A model generated the notes under the pieces. That model saw only the letters and a list, made by a program, of their open reading frames with translations. It searched no databases and was not told the DNA's origin. From the NCBI RefSeq assembly GCF_963678635.1, contig NC_087067.1, positions 18,173,639 to 18,237,638 of the forward strand: a DNA stretch of 64,000 nucleotides. Reading direction: 5' to 3'. Below are positions 31,015 to 43,150 of this stretch, piece by piece. The DNA comes from Symsagittifera roscoffensis. Taxonomy: Eukaryota > Xenacoelomorpha > Acoela > Convolutidae. Position 1 is the stretch's first letter. Every line of letters begins with the position of its first letter. The position numbers and the translations under genes were made by a program.

Positions 31015-32827
31015 AGTTTCCTGGAGGGTGATGTCTTGATCTTCTTTCGGCTCCATGCATCGGGGAAGCTAAAATCAAAGGTGTGCATCGCAGCCACATT
31101 CCAACTGATGAAGGGCAGCTCCATCCCTTTACTCCATTTCTGCATTCTCTCTCCTGCGTCGCGAGCTGCTCCGATGCGAGGGGCAATGACTATGACAGGA
31201 GACGTAACTCCCAGCAGCATTCTCCTTATCGGCGGGTATCGAGGACATTGGTCCGGCGGTGGCCTTGACCCTGCAAGCCACACCTGCTGATTCTCTTTGA
31301 CGTGTGCATACGCCTCGGTCGGGCCGGGACCCGAATCGCCTCTCCCGTGTCTTTCACTACTGGTCGTAGATTTGAGAGCTAGGGGTTAAACTGAATATGA
31401 GAAAGGTCTTCAAGGTTCATACGGCACTTGAAACTATTGTTGAAGTCCATCAATATATATCCCGGTTCCGCTATTCTTCCAAACAATCTGTCGTCGCTTG
31501 CCAGCCCTGTCGGCTCTTTCTGTTCCAACAAATTCAACACGGAACAATCCACCACTGAAACTAAGTTGACATACAATATTGAATTCCTGTTTGCTTTTAC
31601 CTGTACATCAGGAAAAGCGTGCGACATCAACGTCCATACATCACCGTGACGAATTCCTTTAGTCCAAAGACCAGAGCCAGCGGATCGATCCGCATCGTCA
31701 CGGCCAGATCTGCTAGCAGAGTCATGCCATAATACTGCCTACACTCACTTATTTCCGTAGCAACCTTGTCTTCTCCCGTGACGCTCCTGTTCTGTTGTAA
31801 GAGTTACTGGATCAGGAACATTCTCCAATCTTTCATCTTCCGATATGGGGCGGTTTCCAACTGCGCGTTGAGATCTCGGCTCGAGATCTCGGATCTCGGC
31901 GTTGAGATCTCGGATCTCGGCGTTGAGATCTCGGTGGGTCGTCGCTTGCCAGCCCTGTCGGCTCTTTCTGTTCCAACAAATTCAACACGGAACAATCCAC
32001 CACTGAAACTAAGTTGACATACAATATTGAATTCCTGTTTGCTTTTACCTGTACATCAGGAAAAGCGTGCGACATCAACGTCCATACATCACCGTGACGA
32101 ATTCCTTTAGTCCAAAGACCAGAGCCAGCGGATCGATCCGCATCGTCACGGCCAGATCTGCTAGCAGAGTCATGCCATAATACTGCCTACACTCACTTAT
32201 TTCCGTAGCAACCTTGTCTTCTCCCGTGACGCTCCTGTTCTGTTGTAAGAGTTACTGGATCAGGAACATTCTCCAATCTTTCATCTTCCGATATGGGGCG
32301 GTTTCCAACTGCGCGTTGAGATGTCGGCTCGAGATCTCGGATCTCGGCGTTGAGATCTCGGTGGGTCGTCGCTTGCCAGCCCTGTCGGCTCTTTCTGTTC
32401 CAACAAATTCAACACGGAACAATCCACCACTGAAACTAAGTTGACATACAATATTGAATTCCTGTTTGCTTTTACCTGTACATCAGGAAAAGCGTGCGAC
32501 ATCAACGTCCATACATCACCGTGACGAATTCCTTTAGTCCAAAGACCAGAGCCAGCGGATCGATCCGCATCGTCACGGCCAGATCTGCTAGCAGAGTCAT
32601 GCCATAATACTGCCTACACTCACTTATTTCCGTAGCAACCTTGTCTTCTCCCGTGACGCTCCTGTTCTGTTGTAAGAGTTACTGGATCAGGAACATTCTC
32701 CAATCTTTCATCTTCCGATATGGGGCGGTTTCCAACTGCGCGTTGAGATCTCGGCTCGTCCACTCTAGTTTTTCGGAGTAACGCAGGAGCACGAATAAGT
32801 CACCCAAACGACCGTATGTCATCGTGA
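31015..32827 (-). pseudogene. Family B MWLAGSRP segment and triplicated segment, unit 2
   Basis: This repeats 23,178-24,990. The MWLAGSRP frame is at 31,283-30,972. The triplication starts at 31,490, 31,938 and 32,365 with the same 21 bp minisatellite. One base in the third copy differs from unit 1 (CCACCACTG against CCACAACTG). The triplication therefore predates the 7.8 kb duplication. Confidence 0.6.
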
Positions 32828-33565
32828 TTAGGTGAGGAGTCCATCCAGCCTCAGGTCCACAAACGTTTGAGTGAAGAGATTCTCGGGCCCCTTCACAAAG
32901 TTTTTATGGCCAAACGTCACATATAGTGCCAACACTAGGCCAATCGACAGTTTCCTGCTATGCTTGACGAAGGCTGCGATCAGGTTCCTGGAGGCCCTCG
33001 GATAGCACGTGGACAAGAAGAATGGCGTCCATCCCACTACCATTCCTCCCACGATTGCGTCAGATCTTTCGTATTGTGCCATTGTGGTCAAAACGTCCGT
33101 CTGGAACCTGTCCAACGACATCGTGTTCACATATTGCATCAATTGTAGCATCATGCCTCCAGCTAGCTCTTTTTCGTTCAACAAATTCTTCGGGTACACA
33201 TGTATTTTTTTGATTACCACTGGAGCATGTTCAAACGCGTCTTCTCCCAAGGTACACACCTTCGATGACAGGTACAGCCATAAATTGGTGTGTGGCTTTG
33301 TCCTCAAAGCCAGTGCCATGAATTCCTCTTCTCCTGATGTCAGACTCCTTCTGACAGTCCTTCCCTGTGCGTTCCTGACGTAATACACTTGTCTGAACCA
33401 GAGGTCATTCGCCACCTGCTCCACCAGTACATGGTCATCATCCACTCCTGTTCTCAGTTTTAACAACCTGACGACGTTGGAAATTTCCAACACCAGGACT
33501 TCATCCAGCACCACACGCGTCGTGCTATGCTGCTTGAACCCTTGGATGGCGTTCGATATGTCCAC
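32828..33565 (-). CDS. Family B unknown module (DLWFRQVYYVRNAQ module), unit 2
   Basis: This is an open - strand frame of 245 codons, identical to 24,991-25,728 except for one residue (SGEEEFMAL against SGEEDFMAL, from a G to T difference at about 33,332). The same overlap with the upstream ORF occurs. Confidence 0.55.
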   Translation of the reverse strand: MDISNAIQGFKQHSTTRVVLDEVLVLEISNVVRLLKLRTGVDDDHVLVEQVANDLWFRQVYYVRNAQGRTVRRSLTSGEEEFMALALRTKPHTNLWLYLSSKVCTLGEDAFEHAPVVIKKIHVYPKNLLNEKELAGGMMLQLMQYVNTMSLDRFQTDVLTTMAQYERSDAIVGGMVVGWTPFFLSTCYPRASRNLIAAFVKHSRKLSIGLVLALYVTFGHKNFVKGPENLFTQTFVDLRLDGLLT

Positions 33566-34899
33566 CCCGACAGCAGGAAGCTAAGAGCGAGTGGATAGTA
33601 ATTGTTGGGATCGACATATCTGTTCAGCGCGGGGATGACCACGTTGAATCGTCCCTCCGCTAGCCTGGTATCCATCGTGTACACAAAATGCAATGGTTCA
33701 CGCAATGCAGCATATCCCGGTGATAGCACAAAAATAATCTTCCTTACATTTTTGGTGAAGCGTTGCTGCACTGATCTCTCCGCCTCGGTCATGGCCGAAA
33801 GTAGTGTCATAATTGCCTCTCCCATTACCACATTACTGGGAACTGATCCATCCGTGCGGCGAGTCATCAGCTCTCTGCTTCGTAGGTCATCATTCAAGCT
33901 GGCTATTATTATGATTATTTGTTGGTCGATGAAGACAGTCCTCTGCACGCTTATCCTCATGCCCACTGCCTGTCCCCAATCCAGTTCGGGAGCTGTTAGG
34001 AAAATCACGTCTGGCCAAAAGAGAGAGCGAGGCGTATAGAGATAGTCTGAACTAGCCAATATGAGATATTTGGCACTCTTGATACCGAGGGGGTCATAGG
34101 CAGCAAACAGACTATCACCCATTGGTACTTTCAGTCCTTCATATCTCCTATCGTCCCCTTCCACCGAGGTCGCTCGAGGATAATCTCTCGAGTACTCATC
34201 AGACAATTGGTCCGGTGGCTTGGAGAACTGCCAATACATTTTGTGGTGTTTATTGTTGGGCCTGTTTTCTGCCACGAACATGCCCCTGCGGGTGGTCGTG
34301 TCAAGTCTCTGGCCCTTCGACGGACGTAGGTTCAGGGGTCCGAAGGTATTGTCCTGAGGCAATTCATCGAGATCCACAAACCTGAGCGTGGTAGCGGAGC
34401 TAAACTGCTCCTGTTCTGCCAATAGCCAGTTCACGATCGGTATCCGGTACAATCCCGACACCGTGGGGCCATCTCCGTACATCAATTTTCTAGCATATGA
34501 TCGGCACGTTAACTTATTCATATTTAAGCTCGCCAGCATGTCAGCTTCATATTGTCGCCAACCGCTGGGATCTGGACGGTTCCAGAGCAGCAAATTGTTT
34601 GGTTGAATGTCCTCTGCCGATGCAGTACTCGCCGATGGGTTTCCTGCAGGAGCACGGGTCGTCGCGGGCAAGTTACTTGCCCTTGCTGAGGTTTGACAAG
34701 TCGTTTGGTTCTGATCATTAGGTCTCCCTAGCCGGCTCTCCAACGGTTGTCTTCTAGGAGGGGGAGCAGTCCTCAGCCTTTCTCTCACGTCTGAGCTAGG
34801 AGCCGCGGGAGCAGAACTCCTCGCTTCCGTTACCAGAGGCCCAAGACGGCTGGCGAGTGGCTCTGGCACACTGCCTCCCACTCTTCCTTCACCAGTCAA
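33460..34899 (-). CDS. Family B linker plus second SGNH/GDSL-like domain, unit 2
   Basis: This 479-codon frame appears identical in protein sequence to 25,623-27,062, with GDSLF and SLNDD at the same residues (261 and 334). Two identical long frames say only that the duplication is recent. They are not evidence of selection. Confidence 0.5.
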   Translation of the reverse strand: MTGEGRVGGSVPEPLASRLGPLVTEARSSAPAAPSSDVRERLRTAPPPRRQPLESRLGRPNDQNQTTCQTSARASNLPATTRAPAGNPSASTASAEDIQPNNLLLWNRPDPSGWRQYEADMLASLNMNKLTCRSYARKLMYGDGPTVSGLYRIPIVNWLLAEQEQFSSATTLRFVDLDELPQDNTFGPLNLRPSKGQRLDTTTRRGMFVAENRPNNKHHKMYWQFSKPPDQLSDEYSRDYPRATSVEGDDRRYEGLKVPMGDSLFAAYDPLGIKSAKYLILASSDYLYTPRSLFWPDVIFLTAPELDWGQAVGMRISVQRTVFIDQQIIIIIASLNDDLRSRELMTRRTDGSVPSNVVMGEAIMTLLSAMTEAERSVQQRFTKNVRKIIFVLSPGYAALREPLHFVYTMDTRLAEGRFNVVIPALNRYVDPNNYYPLALSFLLSGWTYRTPSKGSSSIARRVWCWMKSWCWKFPTSSGC

Positions 34900-34906
34900 A
34901 CTGGTC

Positions 34907-36546
34907 CGAGCCAGAGAGTCAGCGTCCGTAACTCTCCTTCTATTTCCTCGATCCTTGTCTGGAAGACGTCATTGATCCATCGCCTTCCTTGCAGTTTTTT
35001 TGAAGTGTATGCCATCCCTGGTGAGCGCGAGATGGCCAGTCATACGCAACGTGATTTCGAGATCCATGAGCCGTAACTCGCCTTGATTGTTCCTCACTAG
35101 GTTGCGGATCATCTCATTCCATCGGGTTACGTTAGCATTCAGAAAATCAGCCACTGGCGTACCCACATCCGGGTTCTGCGGGATTGAACATAGCACCACG
35201 AGCCTCGGCTTATTTTTGACTTTTAACTCAACCAATAGGCAGACCAGCAGGGGTTACCACTTGCCCTCTGGGGTAACCGGTGCCCTTGAAATGTCATTGG
35301 TGCCCAGCATTATTATCAATATGTCCAACTGGTCTTCATTTTGCAACTCAATCATTTAAATGGCTTGGGCCACGCAGGCCCCTCCAAAAGATAGGAAGTG
35401 GTCTGACCACTCACAAAGATCTCGTTCAGATCCCTCAGTAAGCTATCTGCTATCGCCAGATGACGACTCCCTGAAGGAATTGCTTGATTACTTATGGCAG
35501 AGATCCAGCGCATGCCGTTCAGGCAGGCTCGAGGATGCTGCGCAGCCACTTGCAAGAAGAAATTGCGGAACGCAAGATTCCTCCTGATGTCCACCACACG
35601 AGATCTCAAGGCAGTCTCGCTGCGTGCCGGACCCGCTGGCACTATGGCTCGTGATGTTCGCTATGAAATGCTCGAAGAGCGGTCCCTGCGTTGGGAAGGG
35701 ACGACCCTGCCCAGCGTTCGTCCACTGGTCCTGATGATTTCGCTCATCGCCGCTCTGGCTACCTGATTGAACGACTCTTGCAATTGGGGAGCCACATAGG
35801 TATCCGAAGGGTCAGGTATTGTGTTCCTATAACTCGAGGCAGATAACGACGTGTGCGACGGGGCCACGGGCTCCCTGAAGATACACAGCTCCTGTGTCTT
35901 CGTCTTGGAAGGCGCGTCCTTGGACCCATCTGAGTTCATCGTCGCCAGGACCTCCGATGATATTTGGCTCACCTTTGCAGTTTACAACTCTTTAAGGTAC
36001 TCTATTTTTTCCTCCTTGAGAGTTATCTGTAGTTCATCAGGTTTCTTCTTCCATTCGTCTTGTTCCCGGGCTATCGCCTTGTGTTCCTCCAACTTGGCAT
36101 GCAACTCCTGTCAGTTTTTCTCCATCTTGTCTAAGGTCTCAGTAGTTTCCGAAGTCTGGATCTCCATCTCGCTCATCCTGACTTTCTTCGGTGGAGCTGC
36201 TGCTGTTGGGGAATCTGCTGAATGTGATGGGCCTACCACGTGATCGCTTGGCTCCAATGAGAGGATGCATAGGCCGAACAGGTAGGGGCATCTCCCCTAG
36301 CCGGTGATTCCTTTGCTCGCCTAGTCCGGGTTCACGAGCAAAGTCGTGACCAGACATTTCTCCTCGTCGCCATCTCATGAGTCCGTTTCGGCCTCTCTCG
36401 GCGGTGTTGAACTCGACGAAGGCCAACATCAAGACCATTTCCGTCGTGGGGCGGTCCCCGCGGCCTTCTCTCCCCATTGCATTAAGGAGTGCAACGGTGA
36501 ACATCGCCAACTCCGGGTCTTCTAGTGCGAAATTACGATCCATCAA
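34907..36546 (-). pseudogene. Family B ORF2 (N-terminal, coiled coil, first SGNH domain), unit 2
   Basis: This repeats 27,070-28,709 at +7,837. Block III LGTNDIS lies at 35,287-35,307 and block V TRDGIHF at about 35,002-35,022. The same stops flank block III. The N-terminal frame 36,546-36,139 is ten codons longer than in unit 1, because one base differs at about 36,172. Confidence 0.7.
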
Positions 36547-36986
36547 GCGTTGTTATATCTCGTCTAGAGTCGTTCCTAGGCTCGCTGAGATGAAATCCAT
36601 CAAGTTGTTAGTATCACTCATTCTTCTTTGCATAGATCTCGTGTTTTTTTCTTCGATTTCAATTCGAGTTTAATAAACAAGCTTGCGATCAATCACGATC
36701 TAAATGACAAATCAAGACTTAGATTATTCATTACGAGCTGTTTCATCTCCAAGACAAAACATCATATGCATCTTTTAAAAACAGTCAATTGAAATTCTCT
36801 TTTTGTTCTTAGTTTAAAGGCTAGCGCCAAGGTGGATCGTCCACCTGCGATCTTGTCAAATTAACATAATTGAGCGCTGTCACCTTTCGTACCTGCAGTG
36901 TTCCACGTTTTCATGTCATAAACATCACATAAAACATAACCTACCGATAACAATACTTACGAATATCACATAAGAACCTAATCCTA

Positions 36987-37163
36987 ATCACTAAAAAGTA
37001 AATCTAATAAAAACTACTTGGCACTGAACGTGGCTCTCAGCAGATGCTCAGATAATATTTCTCATGCAAGTATACCTCTATGTCCGTTTCTGAAAATATT
37101 ACATGTACTAGGGCATATAGCTTTTTTGGATGCAGCTTTCCCCTATTGGGATCTTAGACTGGT

Positions 37164-37215
<52 letters not shown>

Positions 37216-38291
37216 GTCACTCCTCTCCCAACCAGGAAATCCCTGAGACGAGTTAAGGCCAGCATCAAGCTCTCGGGATTCACTTGTTGTCTATTAGTCG
37301 CCTTAGCTACCAGGAAACACATATATTTCCCTGATATCTGTGATGCAACAGGAGGCAGCGCTCTCATCCCTCCCACACCAAGCCTCTGTTTCCATAATTA
37401 CTCTCTCTTAAAGTCGGCCGTTAGTGCTGTTTTAAGTCTGGATCTCCATTTCGCTCATCCTGATTTTCTTTGGTAGAGCTGCTGCTGTTGGGGAATCTGC
37501 TGAATGTGATGGGCCCACCACGTGATCGCTTGGCTCCAATGAGAGGATGCACAGGCCGAACAGGTAGGGGCATCTCCCCTAGCCGGTGATTCCTTTGCTC
37601 GCCTAGTCCGAGTTCACGAGCAAAGTCGTGACCAGACATTTCTCCTCGTCGCCATCTCATGAGTCTGTTTCGGCCTCTCTCGGCGGTATTGAACTCGACG
37701 AAGGTCAACATCAAGACCATTTCCGTCGTGGGGCGGTCCCCACGGCCTTCTCTCCCCATTGCATTAAGGAGTGCAACGGTGAACATCGCCAACTCCGGGT
37801 CTTCTAGTGCGAAATTACGATCCATCAAGAGTTGTTATATCTCGTCTAGAGTCGTTCCTAGGCTCGCTGAGATGAAATCCATCAAGTTGTTAGTATCACT
37901 CATTCTTCTTTGCATAGATCTTGTGTTTTTTTTCTTCGATTTCAATTCGAGTTCAATAAACAAGCTTGCGATCAATCACGATCTAAAAGACAAATCAAGA
38001 CTTAGATTATTCATTACGAGCTGGTTTTCCAGGTTTTCATGTCATAAACATCACATAAAACATAACCTACCGATAACAGAACATACGAATATCACATAAG
38101 AACCTAATCCTAATCCCTAAAAAGTAAATCTAATAAAAACTACTTGGCACTGAACGTGGCTCTCAGCAGTTGCTCAGATAATATTTCTCATGCAAGTATA
38201 TTCCTCTATGTCCGTTTCTGAAAATATTGCATGTACTAGGGCATATAGCTCTCTTGGATGCAGTTTTCCCCTATTGGGATCTTAGACTGGT

Positions 38292-38327
<36 letters not shown>

Positions 38328-38580
38328 CACTCCTCTCCCAACCGGGAAATCCCTGAGACGAGTTAAGGCCAGCACCAAGCTCTCGGGATTCACTTGTTGT
38401 CTATTAGTCGCCTTAGCTACCAGGAAACACATATATTTCCCTGATATCTGTGATGCAACAGGGGGCAGCGCTATCATCCCTCCCACACCAAGTCTCTATT
38501 TCCATAAGAACTCGATATTCTTGTACTTTCTCTTAAAGTCGGCCGTTAGTGCTGTTTTAAAACTTACATCCGCGATTTTT
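36987..38580 (-). pseudogene. Family B macro domains (two) and duplicated ORF2 N-terminus, unit 2
   Basis: This repeats 29,150-30,715. The inner macro copy is at 37,018-37,376 with a GA/CT tract at 37,165-37,215, interrupted once by GATAGA. The ORF2 N-terminal fragment is at 37,421-37,828. The outer macro copy is at 38,150-38,486 with a GA/CT tract at 38,294-38,325. Tract lengths differ between units, which is the main divergence between them. Confidence 0.6.
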
Positions 38581-38588
38581 TTTTGATC

Positions 38589-39100
38589 CTAAAATTTTAG
38601 GTGTGGGTGAGTCTTACCCCCCACTCCCGGACAAAAATGTCCATCGACGTCCCCGTCAATCCCCCAGAATCGAGCAGATCGCGATTGGATTCTGGAACAC
38701 GTAAGGGACCATCTGGAGCGACCCAGTTGGATCGGTGTTGTCGTGACTGATGCATTTGATGCTTGTCTGATCGACATCTTGAATAGTCAAGATAGCCTCC
38801 TTCGGATCTGCACGTAGATCATGTAGCCATTCGAGTTCAAACTTTGAGATATGTCTTTATCACGTTTACTTGTCGGCTAATTATCTCCGAGGCATGGGCA
38901 TCGTCCATCAATTTGACACATCATATCTTTTCAAAGGTGTCGCTTCTTGCACTGATGGTTCCAGGTTGGTACGGACGACCGTAGCATGCGGAAGTAATCT
39001 AGTCGGACGTTTCGACACTGCTTTTAATTCGAGTTAATCTGCGGTATTATCGACTACAGTGCCCTCCTCATCGGAGGTATATCTTTCGCTGTCTGGGTCT
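38589..39100 (-). pseudogene. Family B post-integrase segment and 5' neighbouring text
   Basis: The 38,777-38,589 stretch is the shifted KIQDVDQ-type segment. The 38,880-39,100 stretch matches 19,340-19,560, the text between the spacer and the integrase. The integrase zinc-binding part itself is missing here, so this locus has an internal deletion of about 1 kb relative to 17-19.5 kb. Confidence 0.45.
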
Positions 39101-39108
39101 TGATGTGT

Positions 39109-39834
39109 TTATCGATTCAACCCCCGCTGTTTCCCTTCTACTAACAAAGAATGAATCGCAATCTCCGAGACGTCGAAGTTGGAAGTAGTTTCCGATGCAT
39201 TCTCCCAGAACTGAGGCCTCGAGTCATCACTTGAGCTGATGGATACTGCATCATCGTCTTCTGACTTGTTTATGATGTTTTTCGACTTCCCGGACAAGTT
39301 TCTGTCCCATGGTCGCTCTGAAGTCGGCTCGCTGGACCAGATTCTGTCCGGGCCTGAAGTTGCAAGACTCCCCGGACAATGTTTCGTCCCCCGATGAACA
39401 GTCCGAGCACTGCTCGTACTCCTCCTTCGCATCGGCCAACTGAATCCTTCTTTCCACGCTGGACTTTGATTTAACACTGACCTGTTCAGTGATTTGGGTA
39501 CGAGTTTCTTTTCAATTTTCCACGTACGAAGTCCTCAACAGGGCATCTTTTGGTATCGAGTTCACTAGCTGGTTCACTATCGACCGGCAATCCCGTTCAA
39601 CGTCCCGACTCCGGTCTCTTCTCTGTTCTTTCAGTGGTTGTCAGCCGCTGCGTGGTCTCCATCCACTCATGATCATGCCTCTCAACTTCTCTGTCTGGTA
39701 GGTCACGAGGTTTCCTCATGAGATTTGGTGCTACGGTCACCGTCCCATTTAGCAAGGCTATGCTGTTGATACCCAGCCTGGTAAGTTTTTGCTGCACTTG
39801 GTTTGATCGAACTAGCAAATCCAACTGAACCGAA
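39109..39834 (-). pseudogene. Family B RNase H-integrase spacer
   Basis: The 39,477-39,109 stretch (122 codons) has the acidic Ser-rich SISSSDDSRPQFWENASETT shared with 19,581-19,836. The 39,824-39,597 stretch is basic and polar with VRSNQVQQKLTRLGINS. It lies between RNase H and integrase, as tether regions do in Ty3/gypsy pol, but is unusually long. No catalytic motif. Confidence 0.5.
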
Positions 39835-40275
39835 TCACCCGTGGCCGAGTTTTTTTTCAGCGGCCGTTTCTACCGGAAGTTTGGGGTGTCCTGGTATGGG
39901 GTTCCCAGCCTTGTCAAGCCACCTGGTGAGTTGTATCTTGTCATAGGTCTCTTTATCCAGAAATGAAAAACAATCCTTAATTTCTGCCTGGTTAGCTTGC
40001 TTCTCCTCTAATCGCTCGTAAAACTCTGTATTTTTGCTGAGGTTGTCGGCGTTCTGCTGCTTGTCACGGGTTCGATGCTCTATGATCATGTGATAGCCGT
40101 CCAGACGCACAATCCGGCGACCAATATAGCTTTCGTCCATCAAAATAGTCTTTAGCTGGGCAAGAGCACTATTGTTTACACGCAACTTAAAGGGAGCACT
40201 CCCTAAGTAGGCTCTGTATTTTTCAACAAAAGTGATCACCGCGAACATCTCCGCTTTTGGTGCACCGTACTTCAT
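39835..40275 (-). pseudogene. Ty3/gypsy RNase H, family B
   Basis: This is an open frame of 146 codons. KYGAPKAEMFAVITFVEKYR carries the conserved Glu. LRVNNSALAQLK corresponds to the usual R-V-D-N/H motif, but the catalytic Asp is Asn. HRTRDKQQNADNLSK is the last conserved block, with the final Asp. RNase H removes the RNA strand during reverse transcription. The mutated Asp and the frame break from RT at about 40,290-40,380 indicate a dead copy. Confidence 0.8.
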
Positions 40276-40375
40276 TTCAGTGTCGCGCTCAGGACTTTAC
40301 TTCCGTAAGTTATTGGTCTGAGAACAGTCCTCCCAATCCCATCTTGTTCCTGGTGAAGTATGCCCGATATCGCAA

Positions 40376-41335
40376 CTACTGATGCTCTGTATTAAGCACA
40401 AACTTCTTTTTCTCTGTCGGCATATCGAGGGCTGGAGCCTCGCAAAGTTCGCGCTTGATGTTCTCAAAGGAGACTTGATCCTCGGCAGTCCAGCTGAACT
40501 TCTTACCCTTGTTTCTCCTCAATTGTTGCATAGGGTATATCTTGTCAGCATACCCTTTAGTAAACTCTCGGTAGTATTTAGCGAATCCTAGAAAGCTCAT
40601 CAATTGCGTGTCAGTCTTCGGTGCCTTCCAGGTCAGTACTGCTTCAACCGCTTCGGGATCCGGTCTGACCCCGTGTTTTTCTACAAGGCGACCAAGATAC
40701 TTGGTTGAGTCCCTGAGGATTTCGCATTTGAAGGGTGTACATTTCAGGCCGGCTTGTTTTATGCCAGGAAAGACTTCGTCTAATCTCTCTATATTGTGTT
40801 CTAAGGTTGGTGTTGCGATCACCACATCATCGACGTAACACATAATGAGGCTCCCATATTTCTTGGTCACATTCGTGAGTGTCTGGGCCATTAATAGCTG
40901 GAATGTAGCTGTCACGTTCCACAGTCCAAACGGCATCCTTTTGCACTGGAACAGTCCCAGTTCACAAGCTAAGCCCGTTTTCTCCCGATCCTGCTTCCCA
41001 GGGGGGCACTTGCCAGAGCGCAGAGCCGAAATCCGCTGTCGTGAAGAATTTCGCGTCTCCCAACTTGGAGAGGCTCTCATCGATACGGGGACACGGGTAT
41101 CTCTTGTATCATTGCCGCGTTCACGAAACGGAAATCACAAGAAAATCCAAGTTGACCCCTTCCTTTTAGCTTTGCCTACGCCACAAGCCCACGGGGACTT
41201 CGACGGCTCAATAATGTCATATTCCATTAACGTTTCGATTTCTTTTCTGCATGCTTCTGGCTTTTGTGGGGTCATTCTCCTAGCTCCCTCCCTATGAGGT
41301 ACCGAACTCTCTTCTACTTCTATATCATGTTCTAC
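40376..41335 (-). pseudogene. Ty3/gypsy reverse transcriptase, family B
   Basis: The 41,080-40,376 stretch (234 codons) contains the central RT motifs. These are CKRMPFGLWNVTATFQLLM (fingers-palm), the catalytic YVDDVVIATPT at 40,826-40,837 and KYLGRLVEKHG. QLMSFLGFAKYYREF follows and leads into the connection domain. The first third (41,080-41,335) is garbled: the expected strand with the first catalytic Asp is in another frame, and part is deleted. RT copies element RNA into DNA. Trp replaces the usual Cys in PFGLWN. Confidence 0.85.
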
Positions 41336-41381
41336 AAAATTGCAGCAGCCTTGTGCTTCGAAAAAACGTCTGCGTTCCGAT

Positions 41382-41940
41382 TCAACACCGCTCTGAGGGA
41401 GTCCAACTCCTTATCCGATATTTTCTTTTTAGGTGCTCTATCTCAGTTAGAACTGGCTTGTTCGATACTAATTCAGTTTCTGTTGGTCTCTCAGGAAAAC
41501 TTGAGAAACTAGACTGCCCATTGTCTGTATCCGATTTCTTTGTAAACAATTTTTTAAAAGACTTCATTTCCTTAATCCTTTTTGATATGCATTCTTGGTT
41601 GGCATGTAAAGGACATTCAGTTACTTTATATCACCTAAAGTTCTTCACACTCTGATACTCTGTGCTCAGAGGCAATGCGTAGCCAAGCTTCTTCCCTCGT
41701 TGTATCGTCACCGTTGTTGCCTCTGTGATCAACAACACACTCACACGCAGTCCGTTCTGAGAAGAAGCTTCTTCCTAAAATAGCTGAGCTCTTACTGTTT
41801 GGGTTGGGTGCCAGACACATCTGTCTAATTTTGCTAAGCTCATTCAAATTTTTCATCCTAAGAGTTGCTACTACAGCTTGATTTGGTTTCAGTTCACCTT
41901 TCCGATCTAGAAAAATTGGCACCTTCGCTTGGTTAATCAA
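41382..41940 (-). pseudogene. Family B protease-RT linker
   Basis: The 41,940-41,635 stretch (MINQAKVPIFLDRKGELKPNQAVVATLRMKN) and 41,567-41,382 (SSFPERPTETELVSNKPVL) fit the stretch between protease and RT, where many Ty3/gypsy elements have a beta-rich segment. Frames change at about 41,640. No catalytic residues are expected here. Confidence 0.55.
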
Positions 41941-42021
41941 GATTCTGTCAAGGGGTTTTTTTATACTTGCTCTCTGGGTCCTTGATTCTTATTAACCCGT
42001 CGTTGAGGTCAATCGTGACAT

Positions 42022-42534
42022 CTAATTTGAGCGCAAAATCTGGTTGAACTGGTTTGACTCGTCCAGATTCTCGACAACCAGAAAACTCATCCAAAGACGC
42101 CTTCCTCCTAGCTGCAGTGAGATGATCGGAGTCCGTCCTGTCAAATAGATTGCGCCCTGATTGGCCGCTGCCAGTCTGATATTATTCGGTATCAGATCCG
42201 ACCTGTCGACGCCCATGTCAGTCCAAGTGCTCACAGGCATAACACTGACCACTGGTCTGGTGTCTAATAGTACTTTCACGGAGAGTTGTCTGCCCTGCAC
42301 ATCTAGTACATGCGCTGCGAGATCGGCTTCACAGCCTATGTGGACTGCGTCCTGTTCAAGCATGGCATTGTGTCCTATTCCTCGTTTCTTGAGCTCTTCT
42401 CGACCGATGTAGATCCGGCCTACTTGGTCACTTGCATCGGTCACGTGAGCTTTCGTGTAAATGTTTATGCCGTCCACATTCATCAGAGTTGGATAAGGGC
42501 AATAGACTTCGATGTAATGCCCATTTACATTCAT
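42022..42534 (-). pseudogene. Retropepsin-type protease, family B
   Basis: This is an open frame of 170 codons. VKVLLDTRPVVSVMPVSTW corresponds to the L-L-D-T-G-A active-site loop, with Arg in place of Gly, so the active site is damaged. NNIRLAAANQGAIYLTG and LWMSFLVVENL follow, as the flap and second psi-loop strands do in retropepsins. The first 100 residues upstream contain YIEVYCPYPTLMNVDG and are not assigned. The enzyme normally dimerises and cleaves Gag-Pol. Confidence 0.7.
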
Positions 42535-42699
42535 TATTCTCGCGCCACCTGTTGTGAGTACCGCTCACATGGCCCTAGAATCCAACTTGGGATCTTTCTG
42601 TCTCAGGTAGTCCGCGTAGATGTCCAGGTGTTTTACCGTGATTTCGGACGGTTCACTCAAATTCTTTACCACCTGATGGCCTGCGACCCATATGATTGA

Positions 42700-43150
42700 C
42701 ATTATTTTTGTCCCCTCTCTTGTCATGCTGAAGGTCTTCCCCAGACGACATTCAACTTTAGACCTGCTTCTTGGGTTCCTGGTTGTCCTATTCTTTCGCC
42801 GTTTTTCCTAGAATGTTAAGTTTCTCACGCAGTTCTGTGTTTTCCAGTTCTGACATTACCCACTGCTCAACCTCTTTCGTGGCCAATTCTTGCTGAATAT
42901 TCGGTAGTGCGGTCCGTGCCGCTAGGCCATATTTTACTTTGAGCGCACTGGCTGACTCTGGCTCCAGGCTCGAGGCAATCGCAACATCAGGTAAGGTCTT
43001 CACCTTCTTTGTCGTCAATATGCCTTGTGTAACCTCCTTCTTCCGCGACTCGGCCTCGTTCATTAGGCGTGCTCGGCTAGCCTTGACCCCTGAAAGTGCC
43101 TCTTCATGGTGGGGATGCTTCGCGTCCGCTACTGCATCTCAGAATTGAGC
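42700..43150 (-). pseudogene. Family B gag C-terminal segment
   Basis: This is an open frame at 43,063-42,788 (91 codons), helical and charged (MNEAESRKKEVTQGILTT, then LEPESASALKVKYGLAART). It lies between the zinc knuckles and the protease. The 42,535-42,780 interval has only short broken frames. No known motif. Confidence 0.45.

Larger units (their letters stand above)
31015..38879. repeat. Large tandem duplication, unit 2 (7,865 bp)
   Basis: This is a direct repeat of 23,178-31,014. It ends at CTTGTCGGCTA (38,879), after which family B continues with its natural upstream text (ATTATCTCCGAGG). This end therefore shows the parental order, while the 31,014/31,015 joint is the new one. Longer GA tracts account for the extra length. 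Confidence 0.95.

Noticed and set aside
37165..37215. GA tract as a GAGA-factor regulatory site
   Set aside because: It varies in length between copies and sits inside the macro coding text, so slippage explains it.
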